Made by a program: the position numbers and the translations under genes. A stretch of DNA of 64,000 nt from Paenibacillus ihbetae (GTDB taxonomy: Bacteria > Bacillota > Bacilli > Paenibacillales > Paenibacillaceae): positions 5,062,501 through 5,126,500 of the forward strand of contig NZ_CP016809.1 in NCBI RefSeq assembly GCF_002741055.1. The letters run 5' to 3'. Positions within the stretch are counted from its first letter, which is position 1. Each line of letters begins with the position of its first letter. A model generated the notes under the pieces. The model was not told where the DNA came from. It was given only the letters and a program-made list of their open reading frames with translations, and searched no databases. Below are positions 1 through 8,296 of the stretch, one piece after another.

Positions 1-68
1 CGGTGATGCGATTGGATATTCACCCAGGCCGCCGCAAATTAGGCTCTGGTCATGCCTATGGGAAATAA
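1..68 (+). CDS. possible 3' end of an upstream CDS (partial)
   Basis: The third forward frame is open from the window edge to a TAA at 66-68 and reads VMRLDIHPGRRKLGSGHAYGK. This could be the C-terminus of a gene that starts outside the window, because the next gene begins 46 bases later with its own ribosome binding site. An open stretch this short can occur by chance, so the call is weak and no function can be given. Confidence 0.3.
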   Translation, partial: VMRLDIHPGRRKLGSGHAYGK

Positions 69-114
69 GGTATATTAATAGATACATGCATGCTTTGAGT
101 GAGGAGGAAAAGAT

Positions 115-930
115 TTGGAAATGAAAGGAGCCATGGGTGGCTTATATAAGCTCACCGAATGGATTACCCGCATCGCGTTTTCTAATATTTTATGGGTTTT
201 ATGCACATCGCCATTCCTGTTTATCGTACTGACCAAATTTTTGATGGCTGTCCAGACGCCGGATGCTCATAACGAGCAGCTGCTGTCGAACTGGATTTTG
301 GGGATCTTGTCGCCTTTTGTGCTGTTCCCTGCAACCGCAGCCCTGTTTACCGTAGTACGCAAGTGGGTGATGGGCAACCCGGATGTACCTGTATTCAAAA
401 CCTTCTTTAAGGGCTATAAGGAAAACTATAAGCAAAGCATGATCGGCGGATTCGTCTATACGCTGCTGTTCGTGATTATGTATGTGGATTATACGGTGTA
501 TATGACACAGCTCGGAGACGGCTTTCAGCTCGTCGGCATCGTGATGCTGGTGCTGCTCATCGTGCTGTTCGTCTCGTTGTTTAATTTCTTTTCCATGACC
601 GTCCATTATGAGATGAAGACGACCCAGCTCTTGAAAAATGCGGTTCTGCTGACCTTGATCCGTCCGTTCCGGGTATTCTCGACGCTTGCCGGAAGCGCTA
701 TCTTGGTATATATCGGCACGCAAATGCCTGTGCTGTTCGTATTCTTCCTCTTCTGTCTGATGGCGCTGTTCGCGTTCTTTAACTTCTATGCAACTTTTAC
801 CAAGATGCAGGAGCAGCAGGAAAAGATGAGACAAGCGGAGGAAGAGAAGTCGGAGGCGGAGCAGGCGCTGCTTGAGAGCATGGATAACGTCAAAACCGAG
901 GAAAAAGGATCGAAACCGCGAAATTCGTAG
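115..930 (+). CDS. DUF624 (YesL-type) membrane protein
   Basis: Predicted integral membrane protein of the DUF624/YesL family, whose members often sit beside carbohydrate genes and whose molecular role is not known. The protein has about five or six hydrophobic segments between residues 20 and 225, then a highly charged Glu/Lys/Gln tail (about residues 228-271) that could form a coiled coil in the cytoplasm. I chose a TTG start because AGGAGG lies 7 bases upstream; an ATG two codons later is 13 bases away and less well placed. No sugar genes adjoin it here, so context does not identify a substrate. The family call rests on overall sequence resemblance. Confidence 0.7.
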   Translation: MEMKGAMGGLYKLTEWITRIAFSNILWVLCTSPFLFIVLTKFLMAVQTPDAHNEQLLSNWILGILSPFVLFPATAALFTVVRKWVMGNPDVPVFKTFFKGYKENYKQSMIGGFVYTLLFVIMYVDYTVYMTQLGDGFQLVGIVMLVLLIVLFVSLFNFFSMTVHYEMKTTQLLKNAVLLTLIRPFRVFSTLAGSAILVYIGTQMPVLFVFFLFCLMALFAFFNFYATFTKMQEQQEKMRQAEEEKSEAEQALLESMDNVKTEEKGSKPRNS

Positions 931-931
931 G

Positions 932-960
932 TTTACTTTTACGGCAAAACCCCCTATAAT
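932..960 (+). promoter_or_regulatory. sigma-A type promoter for the probable 6S RNA
   Basis: TTTACT (932-937) and a consensus TATAAT (955-960) are separated by exactly 17 bases. No reading frame follows for more than 300 bases, which points to a non-coding transcript starting near 967. Confidence 0.65.
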
Positions 961-966
961 AAGACT

Positions 967-1216
967 ACATCCTGCGATGTTCGTTTCGGTTTTCCGTTGT
1001 TTTGAACCAATGACGATGTCTAGGGAGATCTATATGTAACCGTGGCTGGAAGGCCCTGTCTATATGACAAGGGGAATTCATAAGCGGTTCTGCGGTCACC
1101 CACCTGCTTAAGCAGGTTCGAAGACAATGTTTACCGGACGGCATAGGCGGGTTTCGTACTGAATACGAAGCGGCATCTCTTTATTTCGAGTCCGAAGTGA
1201 AGAGGTGCCTTTTTTT
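967..1216 (+). ncRNA. probable 6S RNA
   Basis: 6S RNA binds the housekeeping RNA polymerase holoenzyme and lowers transcription in stationary phase. The transcript has a strong promoter, contains no gene, and ends in an intrinsic terminator. It folds as a long rod: CCTGC near 971 pairs with GCGGG near 1147, AUG/CAU continue the closing stem, and an apical stem pairs bases near 1037-1046 with bases near 1090-1099. A small CCTGC/GCAGG hairpin (about 1102-1115) sits on the 3' side, where 6S RNAs often carry one. The GATGTTCG at the 5' end and CGGCAT at the 3' end resemble 6S closing-stem sequences. This was recognised by eye; another structured RNA is possible. Confidence 0.55.
1171..1216 (+). 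terminator. intrinsic terminator of the 6S-like RNA
   Basis: GCATCTCTT (1173-1181) pairs with AAGAGGTGC (1200-1208) and is followed by seven T residues. A smaller hairpin, TTCGTA/TACGAA (1153-1169), lies just ahead of it. Confidence 0.8.
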
Positions 1217-1300
1217 GCTGTATATAAAGGTTTGCTGAAAGCCTAAACAATGTTAAACTAGTAGGTAAAGGAACGGTCATTTATAAAGGAGGAACGGTCT

Positions 1301-1693
1301 TTGTCATTAAAACGAGTTCTAATCGGTATCGTGCGCAGCTACGACGGCACAAGCGACCGTGCGAAAGATCCCAAGCTGAAGACGCGTTATTACAATCTTT
1401 CAAAAGAAAAGTGTTTTGAAGAGGTTACCTCGACACTCAAAAAAATTCCGGGCTATAAAGTGCTCCATGAAGTAAAGTCCGTTGGAGAGATCACACTCGA
1501 GAAAAGAACGTCTTTCGGACGAACGCTGGACATTACCGTATCCGTGCTGGGCATCAGTCCCGTACGCAGCGCAGTTGATATGTATTCGGCCTCCCGCGGC
1601 TCGCTGGGCGACCTGGGGGCGAATTACCGGGTCATCCTGAACCTGTACGCTGTGCTGGACAAGAAGCTCGGCAAGTATAAAGTGGATGCTTAG
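1301..1693 (+). CDS. conserved hypothetical protein, resembles DUF1499
   Basis: A 130-residue soluble protein with no signal peptide or membrane segment. Its features, such as a central ITLEKRTSFGRTLDITVSV stretch and the late motif SLGDLGANYRVI, suggest an alpha/beta fold like that of the DUF1499 cytosolic family. The start is TTG, supported by AGGAGG nine bases upstream; there is no ATG near the N-terminus in this frame. It stands alone, bounded by the 6S terminator and by its own terminator. The function is unknown and the family assignment is tentative. Confidence 0.6.
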   Translation: MSLKRVLIGIVRSYDGTSDRAKDPKLKTRYYNLSKEKCFEEVTSTLKKIPGYKVLHEVKSVGEITLEKRTSFGRTLDITVSVLGISPVRSAVDMYSASRGSLGDLGANYRVILNLYAVLDKKLGKYKVDA

Positions 1694-1703
1694 GCAATAG
1701 ATA

Positions 1704-1733
1704 AAAGCGGGAGAGCTGCTCTCCCGCTTTTTT
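1704..1733. terminator. bidirectional intrinsic terminator
   Basis: AAAGCGGGAG (1704-1713) pairs with CTCCCGCTTT (1721-1730), followed by further T residues. It serves the preceding gene and probably also the convergent tpx transcript. Confidence 0.85.
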
Positions 1734-1776
1734 AAAGGTAATGCTGTTTTTCGTATGTAACCGCGGCTAAGCGGTT

Positions 1777-2295
1777 CTATCGAAGAGATTTCACGGCATT
1801 GACGGCCGCTTCGTAGTTCGGATGCTCTGTCATTTCGCCGAGGTATTCCACATAGGCGATCTTGTCTTCCTTATCGACCACGAAGATCGAGCGCATATCA
1901 AGCTGGAATTCCTTGATGAGCACGCCGTAGGCTTCCCCGAAAGAACGGGATTTGTAGTCCGACAGTGTAACCACACGGTCTACGCCGGCTGCTCCGCACC
2001 AGCGGGCTTGGGCGAACGGCAGGTCGGCGCTGATCGTCAGCACGACAACGTCGTCTCCGAGCCCTGCGGCTTCTTCGTTGAAGCGGCGGGTCTGCGCATC
2101 GCAAACGCCGGTGTCGAGGGAAGGAACGACGCTGATCAGCTTGATTTTGCCTGCAAAGTCCTTAAGGGATGCATCCTCCAGCAGGTTTTTGCTCACCGTG
2201 AAATCGGGTGCCGCATCGCCTACCTTAAGCTGGGGTCCGATCAGTGTAATAGGATTGCCCTTAAATGTGGCAGCTCCCGTGCGTTCTTGAGCCAT
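1777..2295 (-). CDS. tpx: thiol peroxidase (Tpx, atypical 2-Cys peroxiredoxin)
   Basis: Reduces hydrogen peroxide and organic hydroperoxides in the cytoplasm, using thioredoxin as electron donor. The 172-residue length matches the family. The peroxidatic Cys lies in [14 protein letters not shown] at about residue 65, and the resolving Cys in ARWCGAAGV at about residue 100, the normal Tpx spacing. I set the start at the ATG giving MAQERTG because a GGAGGAG site lies directly upstream; the frame stays open a further 15 codons, but that longer reading has no binding site. The gene is monocistronic and divergent from the rhomboid gene. Confidence 0.95.
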   Translation of the reverse strand: MAQERTGAATFKGNPITLIGPQLKVGDAAPDFTVSKNLLEDASLKDFAGKIKLISVVPSLDTGVCDAQTRRFNEEAAGLGDDVVVLTISADLPFAQARWCGAAGVDRVVTLSDYKSRSFGEAYGVLIKEFQLDMRSIFVVDKEDKIAYVEYLGEMTEHPNYEAAVNAVKSLR

Positions 2296-2415
2296 GAGAA
2301 ATCTCCTCCTTGGATATCGAAGTTTGGTGATCAGGTTCATGGTACATTATAATCTTTTTAAAAAGGATATGTCCACTTTCCGGACGTCCTGCTTGGCTTG
2401 GAAGAGGAGGATGCT

Positions 2416-3042
2416 ATGATATTTGTTCGTTATGAAAACTGGAGAAGCTATCTCCGTTATTATCCCGTCACTTCGCTGCTGCTGATTGCAAACCTGGTGA
2501 TGTTCTTTATCACGGTCTTCGACGGCGGCTCCCGAAATCCGCTCACGCTGCTGCAGTACGGGGCGCTGACGGATCTACCGCAATTCGAGGGAGAATCGTG
2601 GCGTTACGTGACGGCGATGTTTTTGCACAACGGGTTCGATCACCTGCTGTTTAACGGCTTTGCCTTGCTGGTGTTCGTCCCGCCGCTGGAGCGCATTATG
2701 GGAAGCTGGAAGTTCGGGCTGCTCTACCTGCTCAGCGGCATTCTGGGGAACGTGATCGGCTTGGCTTATTACGACCGTATGGAAGGCTATCACACGCTTG
2801 TGGGCGCGTCAGGCGCCATCTACGGGGCCTATGGAGCCTATCTGTATATTGCGCTCTTTCAACGGCATGTCATGGACATGGCGTCGCGCAGGACATTGTT
2901 CACTTTGCTGATCTTAGGGATTGTCCTCTCCTTCACGCCGGGAATCAGCCTTGCCGCGCATTTCGGCGGACTGATCGGCGGGTTTTTCCTCTATGGTCTG
3001 ATGATTCGATTATTCAAGCAGAGGACTTCATCAGGTCCATAG
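2416..3042 (+). CDS. rhomboid family intramembrane serine protease
   Basis: Membrane protease that cleaves transmembrane substrates inside the lipid bilayer. The 208-residue protein has about six hydrophobic helices. It carries the catalytic motif GASGAIYG (Ser at about residue 131) and the partner His in AAHFGGLIGG (about residue 181), together forming the Ser-His dyad. It is a minimal bacterial rhomboid without an extra soluble domain. The ATG at 2416 follows AGGAGG by five bases; an upstream TTG in frame would place the binding site inside the gene. The natural substrate cannot be inferred from the neighbours. Confidence 0.9.
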   Translation: MIFVRYENWRSYLRYYPVTSLLLIANLVMFFITVFDGGSRNPLTLLQYGALTDLPQFEGESWRYVTAMFLHNGFDHLLFNGFALLVFVPPLERIMGSWKFGLLYLLSGILGNVIGLAYYDRMEGYHTLVGASGAIYGAYGAYLYIALFQRHVMDMASRRTLFTLLILGIVLSFTPGISLAAHFGGLIGGFFLYGLMIRLFKQRTSSGP

Positions 3043-3113
3043 GGGTGCTGTAAGAATTGAAATGAATGATACGATAAAGTTTTCTAGGGAATGAGAATGG
3101 AGCGATAAAAGGC

Positions 3114-4052
3114 GTGGAATTACGACAGTTGCAATACTTTGTAAAGGTTGCGCAGAAGGAACACGTTACCCAAGCGGCGGAGGAGCTTCATGTAGCTCAG
3201 TCAGCCGTCAGCCGCCAGATTCATCAATTGGAAGAAGAGCTGGGTGTTAATTTGTTCATGCAGAAGGGCCGGAATCTTCAGCTGACTCCGGTCGGACAGC
3301 TTTTTTGCAAACGGGTGGAAAGCATCATGAAAGATTTGGAGCGGGCGGTCGTCGAAATTCATGAATTTCTGGACCCGGAGCAAGGGGAGATTCGGATCGG
3401 ATTTCCGCACAGCCTTGGCATACACTTGATTCCTTCAATTGTAGCCGAGTTTCGGAAGAAGTATCCGAATGTCAAATTCCGGTTCAAGCAAGGCATGTTT
3501 CCGACGCTGATCCGGGATGTGGTGACAGCGGAGGTAGACCTGGCCTTCGTGTCGCCGTTTCCGGAACGGCATGAGCAGGTGGATGGGGATATCGTGCTGA
3601 CGGAGGAGCTGTTCGCGATCCTGCCTCCGAATCATCCGCTGGCAGGCGAGAAGTCGATCAAGCTGGAGCAGCTTAAGGATGAGCGGTTTGTGCTGTTCAG
3701 CAAAGGCTACTCCCTCCGTCCGATCGTCTGGCATGCTTGTCTGGAAGCCGGATTCACCCCGAAGATCGCCTTCGAGGGGGAGGAGACGGATACGATTCGG
3801 GGATTGGTTGCAGCCGGGATGGGGGTTAGTCTGCTTCCCGAAATGGCTCTGTTTCAGACCAACCCGCTTCAGCCTGCCCGCGTTCAAATTTCCGAACCGA
3901 AGGTTACGCGTTCAATCGGCCTGATTCATCGCGCGGATGCGAAGCTTCCGCCCGTTGCCCAGGCCTTCCGCACATTCCTCCTTCAATATTTCGGGATTGA
4001 TCCATCCGTCAAGCCGGAAGGAGAAGAAGGGGAGTCGGTTTCATCTCCCTAG
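3114..4052 (+). CDS. LysR-family transcriptional regulator, GltC-like
   Basis: Full-length LysR regulator of 312 residues. The N-terminal winged helix-turn-helix (residues 1-60; HVTQAAEELHVAQSAVSRQI) is followed by a linker helix and a periplasmic-binding-protein-like effector domain. Sequence such as ELRQLQYFVKVA and the EGEETDTIRGLVAAGMGVSLLPE region closely resembles B. subtilis GltC, the 2-oxoglutarate/glutamate-responsive activator of gltAB. No glutamate synthase gene is adjacent, so this could be another member of the same subfamily, and no gene symbol is given. The GTG start has only a weak purine-rich site upstream. Confidence 0.8.
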   Translation: MELRQLQYFVKVAQKEHVTQAAEELHVAQSAVSRQIHQLEEELGVNLFMQKGRNLQLTPVGQLFCKRVESIMKDLERAVVEIHEFLDPEQGEIRIGFPHSLGIHLIPSIVAEFRKKYPNVKFRFKQGMFPTLIRDVVTAEVDLAFVSPFPERHEQVDGDIVLTEELFAILPPNHPLAGEKSIKLEQLKDERFVLFSKGYSLRPIVWHACLEAGFTPKIAFEGEETDTIRGLVAAGMGVSLLPEMALFQTNPLQPARVQISEPKVTRSIGLIHRADAKLPPVAQAFRTFLLQYFGIDPSVKPEGEEGESVSSP

Positions 4053-4102
4053 TCAGCTGCATCGCGGTTCGTTATTTCGATATTATAATTAGCTTCGCAC
4101 AC

Positions 4103-4154
4103 AAAAAAAAGGCTTCCCTTTACGCCGATAGCGGCCGTAAGGGGAAGCCTTTTG
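4103..4154. terminator. strong bidirectional terminator
   Basis: An 18-base arm (4107-4124, beginning AAAAGGCTTCCC) pairs with 4136-4153, with A and T runs outside both arms. It separates the convergent LysR and peptidase genes. Confidence 0.9.
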
Positions 4155-4222
4155 CTTCTTTGGAGAGTGTTACCCGATCATGCCCGCGCTAGCGGCCCGA
4201 TCGGGGGTGATGGTAAGCAAGA

Positions 4223-4903
4223 TTACTCTCGATTGCTTGTAAAGATCATAATGTAACGGATCAGCTCCAGAAGGGAAATCAGCGCTGCTGCGACATAGGT
4301 CAGAGCGGCAGCATTCAGTACCTTGGCCACACCGCGTTCTTCGTTGTTCGCAATATAACCTTCCTGAATCATCAACTGGCGGGCACGGCTGCTGGCGTTA
4401 AACTCGACAGGGAGTGTGACCAGCTGGAAAGCCACGGCGCAAGAGAAGAAGATGATACCGAGACCGACGAGGTTCATCGCCTGGAACAGGAACCCGGCAA
4501 TCAGGAGGAACGGTGCGATGCCGGAAGCAAAGTTAACGACCGGGAACATCTTGTGGCGCGCCACCAGCATCGGATAGTGCTCGGCATGCTGGATCGCGTG
4601 ACCGACCTCGTGACAGGCTACCGAAACCGCAGAGATCGAGCGCTCGTAGTATACCGGCTCAGACAAGCGCACTACCCGTTTAACCGGATCATAGTGGTCG
4701 GACAATGCACCTGGCACCGGTTCAATCGGCACATCGTGCAGGCCGTTGGCATCGAGCATGCGGCGCGCAGCGTCATATCCGGTCAGGCCCGTGCTGTTTT
4801 CAACCTTGGCCCATTTATTAAACGTTCCTTTGACCCGGAACTGTGCCCATAAAGAGAAAATAAAAGCGATGATAATAAGAACAAACATCCAGTCAGCGTA
4901 CAT
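4223..4903 (-). CDS. yugP: zinc-dependent membrane metallopeptidase, YugP family
   Basis: Predicted membrane-embedded zinc peptidase of 226 residues. A hydrophobic helix opens the protein (residues 5-21). The zinc-binding HEXXH motif reads HEVGH at residues 98-102, and two or three more hydrophobic segments follow (about 115-165 and 195-222). This arrangement and length fit the YugP family (Zn_peptidase_2). Its physiological substrate is not known. The ATG follows a GGGGG-type site. It is monocistronic, between the bidirectional terminator and the MerR gene. Confidence 0.85.
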   Translation of the reverse strand: MYADWMFVLIIIAFIFSLWAQFRVKGTFNKWAKVENSTGLTGYDAARRMLDANGLHDVPIEPVPGALSDHYDPVKRVVRLSEPVYYERSISAVSVACHEVGHAIQHAEHYPMLVARHKMFPVVNFASGIAPFLLIAGFLFQAMNLVGLGIIFFSCAVAFQLVTLPVEFNASSRARQLMIQEGYIANNEERGVAKVLNAAALTYVAAALISLLELIRYIMIFTSNRE

Positions 4904-4945
4904 TTATCATACCCCCATCGTAATAAGATCGTGACTGCTACATGA

Positions 4946-5392
4946 TTACATCGACGTGAATTGATTCAGCAAAATTTGAAGTGACTCTATACATGCAGCT
5001 CCTTTGGGCAAAATATTCGCAAGTACCTCCCGGGCTTGACTAGGCTTCATCTCGCGGAGAAGCGGGTTGAGCTCCTTGACATTGCGCTCCAGCTGCTTCA
5101 TCTGGATCTCCAGTTCGGTCAGCTTTTCGGTCATCTCGGTATCATTCGGTACGGATTTCCACCGGTTCAGTCTGTCCTTAATCTCTTCGAGAGTATATTT
5201 CTCTTGCTTCAACTGATTAATACGTTCGAGCGTGCTTAAGGTTTCGGAACTGTACAAACGGTAATTTTTTAACGTCCGTTTTTCAGGGGAGATCAAGCCC
5301 AGCTTGGTGTAATAATCAATGGTCCGTTCACTGATTCCGGCTGCCTTCGCCAGCTCTCCGATCCGGAAAAGGTTTCCTTTCATGATCCCCAT
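4946..5392 (-). CDS. MerR-family transcriptional regulator
   Basis: A 148-residue MerR regulator. The N-terminal helix-turn-helix (residues 9-30, FRIGELAKAAGISERTIDYYTKLGLI) is followed by a long coiled-coil dimerisation helix (about 75-115). The C-terminal part is short, with a single Cys in KGAACIES and no Cys-rich metal site, so a heavy-metal sensor is unlikely and the ligand is unknown. It lies upstream of and divergent from the ammonium transporter, but nothing links the two beyond position. The start has GAGGTG eight bases upstream. Confidence 0.85.
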   Translation of the reverse strand: MGIMKGNLFRIGELAKAAGISERTIDYYTKLGLISPEKRTLKNYRLYSSETLSTLERINQLKQEKYTLEEIKDRLNRWKSVPNDTEMTEKLTELEIQMKQLERNVKELNPLLREMKPSQAREVLANILPKGAACIESLQILLNQFTSM

Positions 5393-5578
5393 AATGAAAT
5401 CACCTCACAGGTTCTTTGATTGGACATTAATGAAAGCAATATATTTTCTTTTTAATAGAAATATGATACATGATTCGGAACCGTACAGTCAAACGTCATA
5501 GTTGTGACGAAAATAGCGGCTGCTGTCCCCAGACACTTCCTGAGAAATGTACGGAGCATTTGCACTGTAAACACTATA

Positions 5579-5595
5579 TGTTATATTTTATTACA
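5579..5595. promoter_or_regulatory. GlnR/TnrA box, upstream copy
   Basis: TGTTATATTTTATTACA matches the GlnR/TnrA consensus TGTNANAWWWTMTNACA at every position. It lies 39 bases ahead of the -35 element of the amtB promoter, a position suited to activation or to looping. Confidence 0.85.
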
Positions 5596-5634
5596 TAAAA
5601 AGGCGGTTTGTTATCATTTTTTTGAAAAAAGCCG

Positions 5635-5663
5635 TTGAAATTGCGAAGAAGGCTCCCTATAAT
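5635..5663 (+). promoter_or_regulatory. sigma-A promoter of amtB
   Basis: TTGAAA (5635-5640), a 17-base spacer and a consensus TATAAT (5658-5663). Transcription should start near 5670, between the two GlnR/TnrA boxes. Confidence 0.8.
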
Positions 5664-5684
5664 ACAAATAAGAATTTGAACTTG

Positions 5685-5701
5685 TGTTATATTTTATGAC
5701 A
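5685..5701. promoter_or_regulatory. GlnR/TnrA box, downstream copy
   Basis: TGTTATATTTTATGACA is a second perfect match to the consensus, lying downstream of the predicted transcription start and just ahead of the ribosome binding site. That position would block transcription when occupied. Confidence 0.85.
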
Positions 5702-5722
5702 TGAAGGGGAGTGCAAGGCTTG

Positions 5723-7162
5723 ATGAAAAAAAGATGGATTGGTTTAATGGTGGGTATGCTCGCATTACTGGTATTTCCGGCTAATGTGTTCGCTGCGGAA
5801 GAAGGGGCCTCAAACGTTGAGCTGACGGCGGGATTAAACTCCGTATTCGTATTCCTGGCTGCCTTGCTTGTATTTTTTATGCAAGCCGGCTTCGCATTGC
5901 TGGAGGCAGGCTCGGTCCGGATGAAAAATGCCGGGCACGTAGCGGGAAAAACCTTTCTGACCTTCGGAATCGCGATTGTCGCTTTCTGGGCGTTCGGATT
6001 TGGTCTGGCTTTCGGCAATGGGAACAGCTTCTTCGGGTTTGAAGGGTTCTTCCTAAGCGGAGATAATGCCGCAAGCTCGTTCGACTCACTGTCGATTTAT
6101 GATGTGCCGACAACGATTATGTTCTTGTTCCATCTATCCTTTGCTGCCGTATCCTTGGCAATCGCCTGCGGCGGTATGGCAGAACGCGCTAAGCTCAGCG
6201 TGTATATCGTGTTCGGGCTGCTGTTCACGATCGTCATATACCCGATCGTCGCTCACTGGGTATGGGGCGGCGGCTGGCTCGGGGCTCTCGGGATGCAGGA
6301 TTTCGCCGGTTCGACCGTCGTTCACTTGACCGGTGCTACCGCAGCTCTGGTCGCTACCATTCTGCTGAAGCCTCGTCTTGGCAAATACAACAAGGACGGG
6401 AAGCCCAACAGCATTCCCGGCCATAACCAAGTGCTGTCGGTTCTCGGGGTATTCATTATCTGGATCGGCTGGTTCGGCTTTAATCCGGGCAGCACCATTT
6501 CGGCGCTGACGGACGGATTCTTCGGCTTCGTCTCTTTAAATACCAACATCGCTGCGGCAGCAGGCGCGCTGGCAGCCCTCCTCATCTCCTGGGCAGTGCT
6601 CGGCAAGGCTGACATTCCAAGCATGCTGAACGGTATTCTGGCTGCATTCGTTGCAATCACCGGCGCTTGTGCATTCGTAGAGCCATGGGCTGCAGTCGTT
6701 ATTGGTGCAATTGCTGGAACCATTACCTTCTTCACGGCACAGTGGTTTGACCGCAAAGGCATCGACGATCCGGTATACGCGTTCTCCGTGCACGGCATCG
6801 CGGGGATGTGGGGGGCGGTCTCCACAGGCTTGTTCGCGGCTCCGCGACTTGTTGAAATTACCGGCGTCGGTAAAGCAGGACTGTTCTACGGCGGAGGCTT
6901 CGGTCAGCTTGGCGTGCAGCTCCTCGGGCTGATCGGCACATTCGCGTTCGTGCTCGTGATCTCCTTTATCATTCTGTACATTATGAAAGTAACGATGGGT
7001 CTTCGCGTCACGGAGGAAGAGGAGTTGATGGGTCTGGACATCAGCGAGCACGGAACATATGGTTATCCGGAGCAAATGAAGCTGATGACCGAATCCGAAG
7101 TAAAATCGGGCAGCTTCCGTACGGGACCGAATCCGGCCCCGGGCAGTGATCCTGCGCTTTAA
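5723..7162 (+). CDS. amtB: ammonium transporter (Amt/MEP/Rh family)
   Basis: Membrane channel for ammonium uptake. About 479 residues with an N-terminal signal-like helix ending in NVFAAEE and about eleven further membrane helices. Family signatures are visible: FMQAGFALLEAGSVR early on, a central histidine in VHLTGATAAL, and the second His in FSVHGIAGMWGA, the twin-His pore pair. Start choice is open: ATG at 5723 (12 bases from AAGGGGA), TTG at 5720 (9 bases) or GTG at 5711 (too close). Two perfect GlnR/TnrA boxes flank its promoter, so it should respond to nitrogen limitation. No glnK gene follows, unlike B. subtilis. Confidence 0.95.
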   Translation: MKKRWIGLMVGMLALLVFPANVFAAEEGASNVELTAGLNSVFVFLAALLVFFMQAGFALLEAGSVRMKNAGHVAGKTFLTFGIAIVAFWAFGFGLAFGNGNSFFGFEGFFLSGDNAASSFDSLSIYDVPTTIMFLFHLSFAAVSLAIACGGMAERAKLSVYIVFGLLFTIVIYPIVAHWVWGGGWLGALGMQDFAGSTVVHLTGATAALVATILLKPRLGKYNKDGKPNSIPGHNQVLSVLGVFIIWIGWFGFNPGSTISALTDGFFGFVSLNTNIAAAAGALAALLISWAVLGKADIPSMLNGILAAFVAITGACAFVEPWAAVVIGAIAGTITFFTAQWFDRKGIDDPVYAFSVHGIAGMWGAVSTGLFAAPRLVEITGVGKAGLFYGGGFGQLGVQLLGLIGTFAFVLVISFIILYIMKVTMGLRVTEEEELMGLDISEHGTYGYPEQMKLMTESEVKSGSFRTGPNPAPGSDPAL

Positions 7163-7207
7163 GCATTACGTTCATGCGAATGATTGAATAAATAAGGAGG
7201 CCGCAGC

Positions 7208-8296
7208 ATGGAATCCAAAGCATCCGTCAACCGGCTTCCGGAGCATTCGGAAATGCCGGACATTCAGAAAGCAAATTCAGTCGAGCAATTGCGCGATGTA
7301 CGGATTGCATGTCAACAGCATCTGCTTGATCTGCGCCCCAGAATGGAGTTTTTGAAGTGGATCGCGTCCGTGAACAGCATGCATGACCTGATCAACAGGC
7401 GCGCCGCGGAGCTCTGTGAGCAGAACATGTGGGAGGCCGGCTTCGGCCGGCTTCCCGCACGTTATGCTTTTGTTGCTTTTGGCAGCATCGGAAGGGAAGA
7501 GGCGACATTATGGAGCGATCAAGATAACGGTCTGATCATCGGCGATGAGCTGCAGGAGGAAGATCTGGCATATTTCCGCGAATTCGGTGTGAGGCTCGCC
7601 GACATGCTGGAGGTGCTGGGTTATCCAAAATGCCCGGGCAGGGTAATGTGCTCAGAGCCCTTGTGGAGCATGCGTCTTGGCGACTGGAAGAATCAGATCC
7701 TTGAGTGGAGCAGTAATCACGAGTGGGAGCCGATCCGGAATCTGATCATAGCCTCCGATCTTCGTCTTATCGCCGGAAGCCCCGAGCTGTCCGAAGCATG
7801 GCTGACCCATTTCCGAAGCTCGGTGGAGCAGCATCCGGGAATTACACATGCCGTGTTGCGAAATACGGTCCGGCATAAAGCTACGCTAAACGTCATGGGC
7901 AGAATCGTGACCGAAAGGTTCGGGGAGCATGCAGGCGATTTTGACGTAAAATACGGCATGTATATCCCGCTGGTGAACAGCATTCGAACGATGGCACTGC
8001 AGCGGGGAATTATCGAGCATTCCACCTTGAAGCGGATGGAGAAAGTGATGCTGCTCGAAGGGGATAATTTGCTGCTCGAGAGCGTGCAGCGCGCATTCCT
8101 TACAGCCTTGCGTTACCGTAACGATACCCCTTGGCGCATCGAGGATGGGCTGGTCAAGAGCAGCGGTTATATTCAGAAGGAGCGGCTTAAGAACAAAAAC
8201 GTGCAGTATGAGCTCCGCGATACGCTGGGCGTGGTGAGACGGATTCACCGCTCCTTGCAGCGAGAGCATCGTTTTGCGGAAAGGAGGAACCTATGA
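7208..8296 (+). CDS. DUF294 nucleotidyltransferase-like protein (GlnD-like)
   Basis: A 362-residue soluble protein. After an N-terminal helical region, the nucleotidyltransferase core shows the motif GSIGREEATLWSDQDNGLI (about residues 95-113), the G-S and paired acidic pattern shared with GlnD uridylyltransferases; a DUF294 C-terminal helical domain follows to about residue 345. It lacks the CBS and cyclic-nucleotide-binding domains that many DUF294 proteins carry, and the HD and ACT domains of GlnD. It follows amtB by 45 bases with a perfect AGGAGG and overlaps the exonuclease gene by four bases. A role in nitrogen signalling is inferred from place only. Confidence 0.75.
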   Translation: MESKASVNRLPEHSEMPDIQKANSVEQLRDVRIACQQHLLDLRPRMEFLKWIASVNSMHDLINRRAAELCEQNMWEAGFGRLPARYAFVAFGSIGREEATLWSDQDNGLIIGDELQEEDLAYFREFGVRLADMLEVLGYPKCPGRVMCSEPLWSMRLGDWKNQILEWSSNHEWEPIRNLIIASDLRLIAGSPELSEAWLTHFRSSVEQHPGITHAVLRNTVRHKATLNVMGRIVTERFGEHAGDFDVKYGMYIPLVNSIRTMALQRGIIEHSTLKRMEKVMLLEGDNLLLESVQRAFLTALRYRNDTPWRIEDGLVKSSGYIQKERLKNKNVQYELRDTLGVVRRIHRSLQREHRFAERRNL

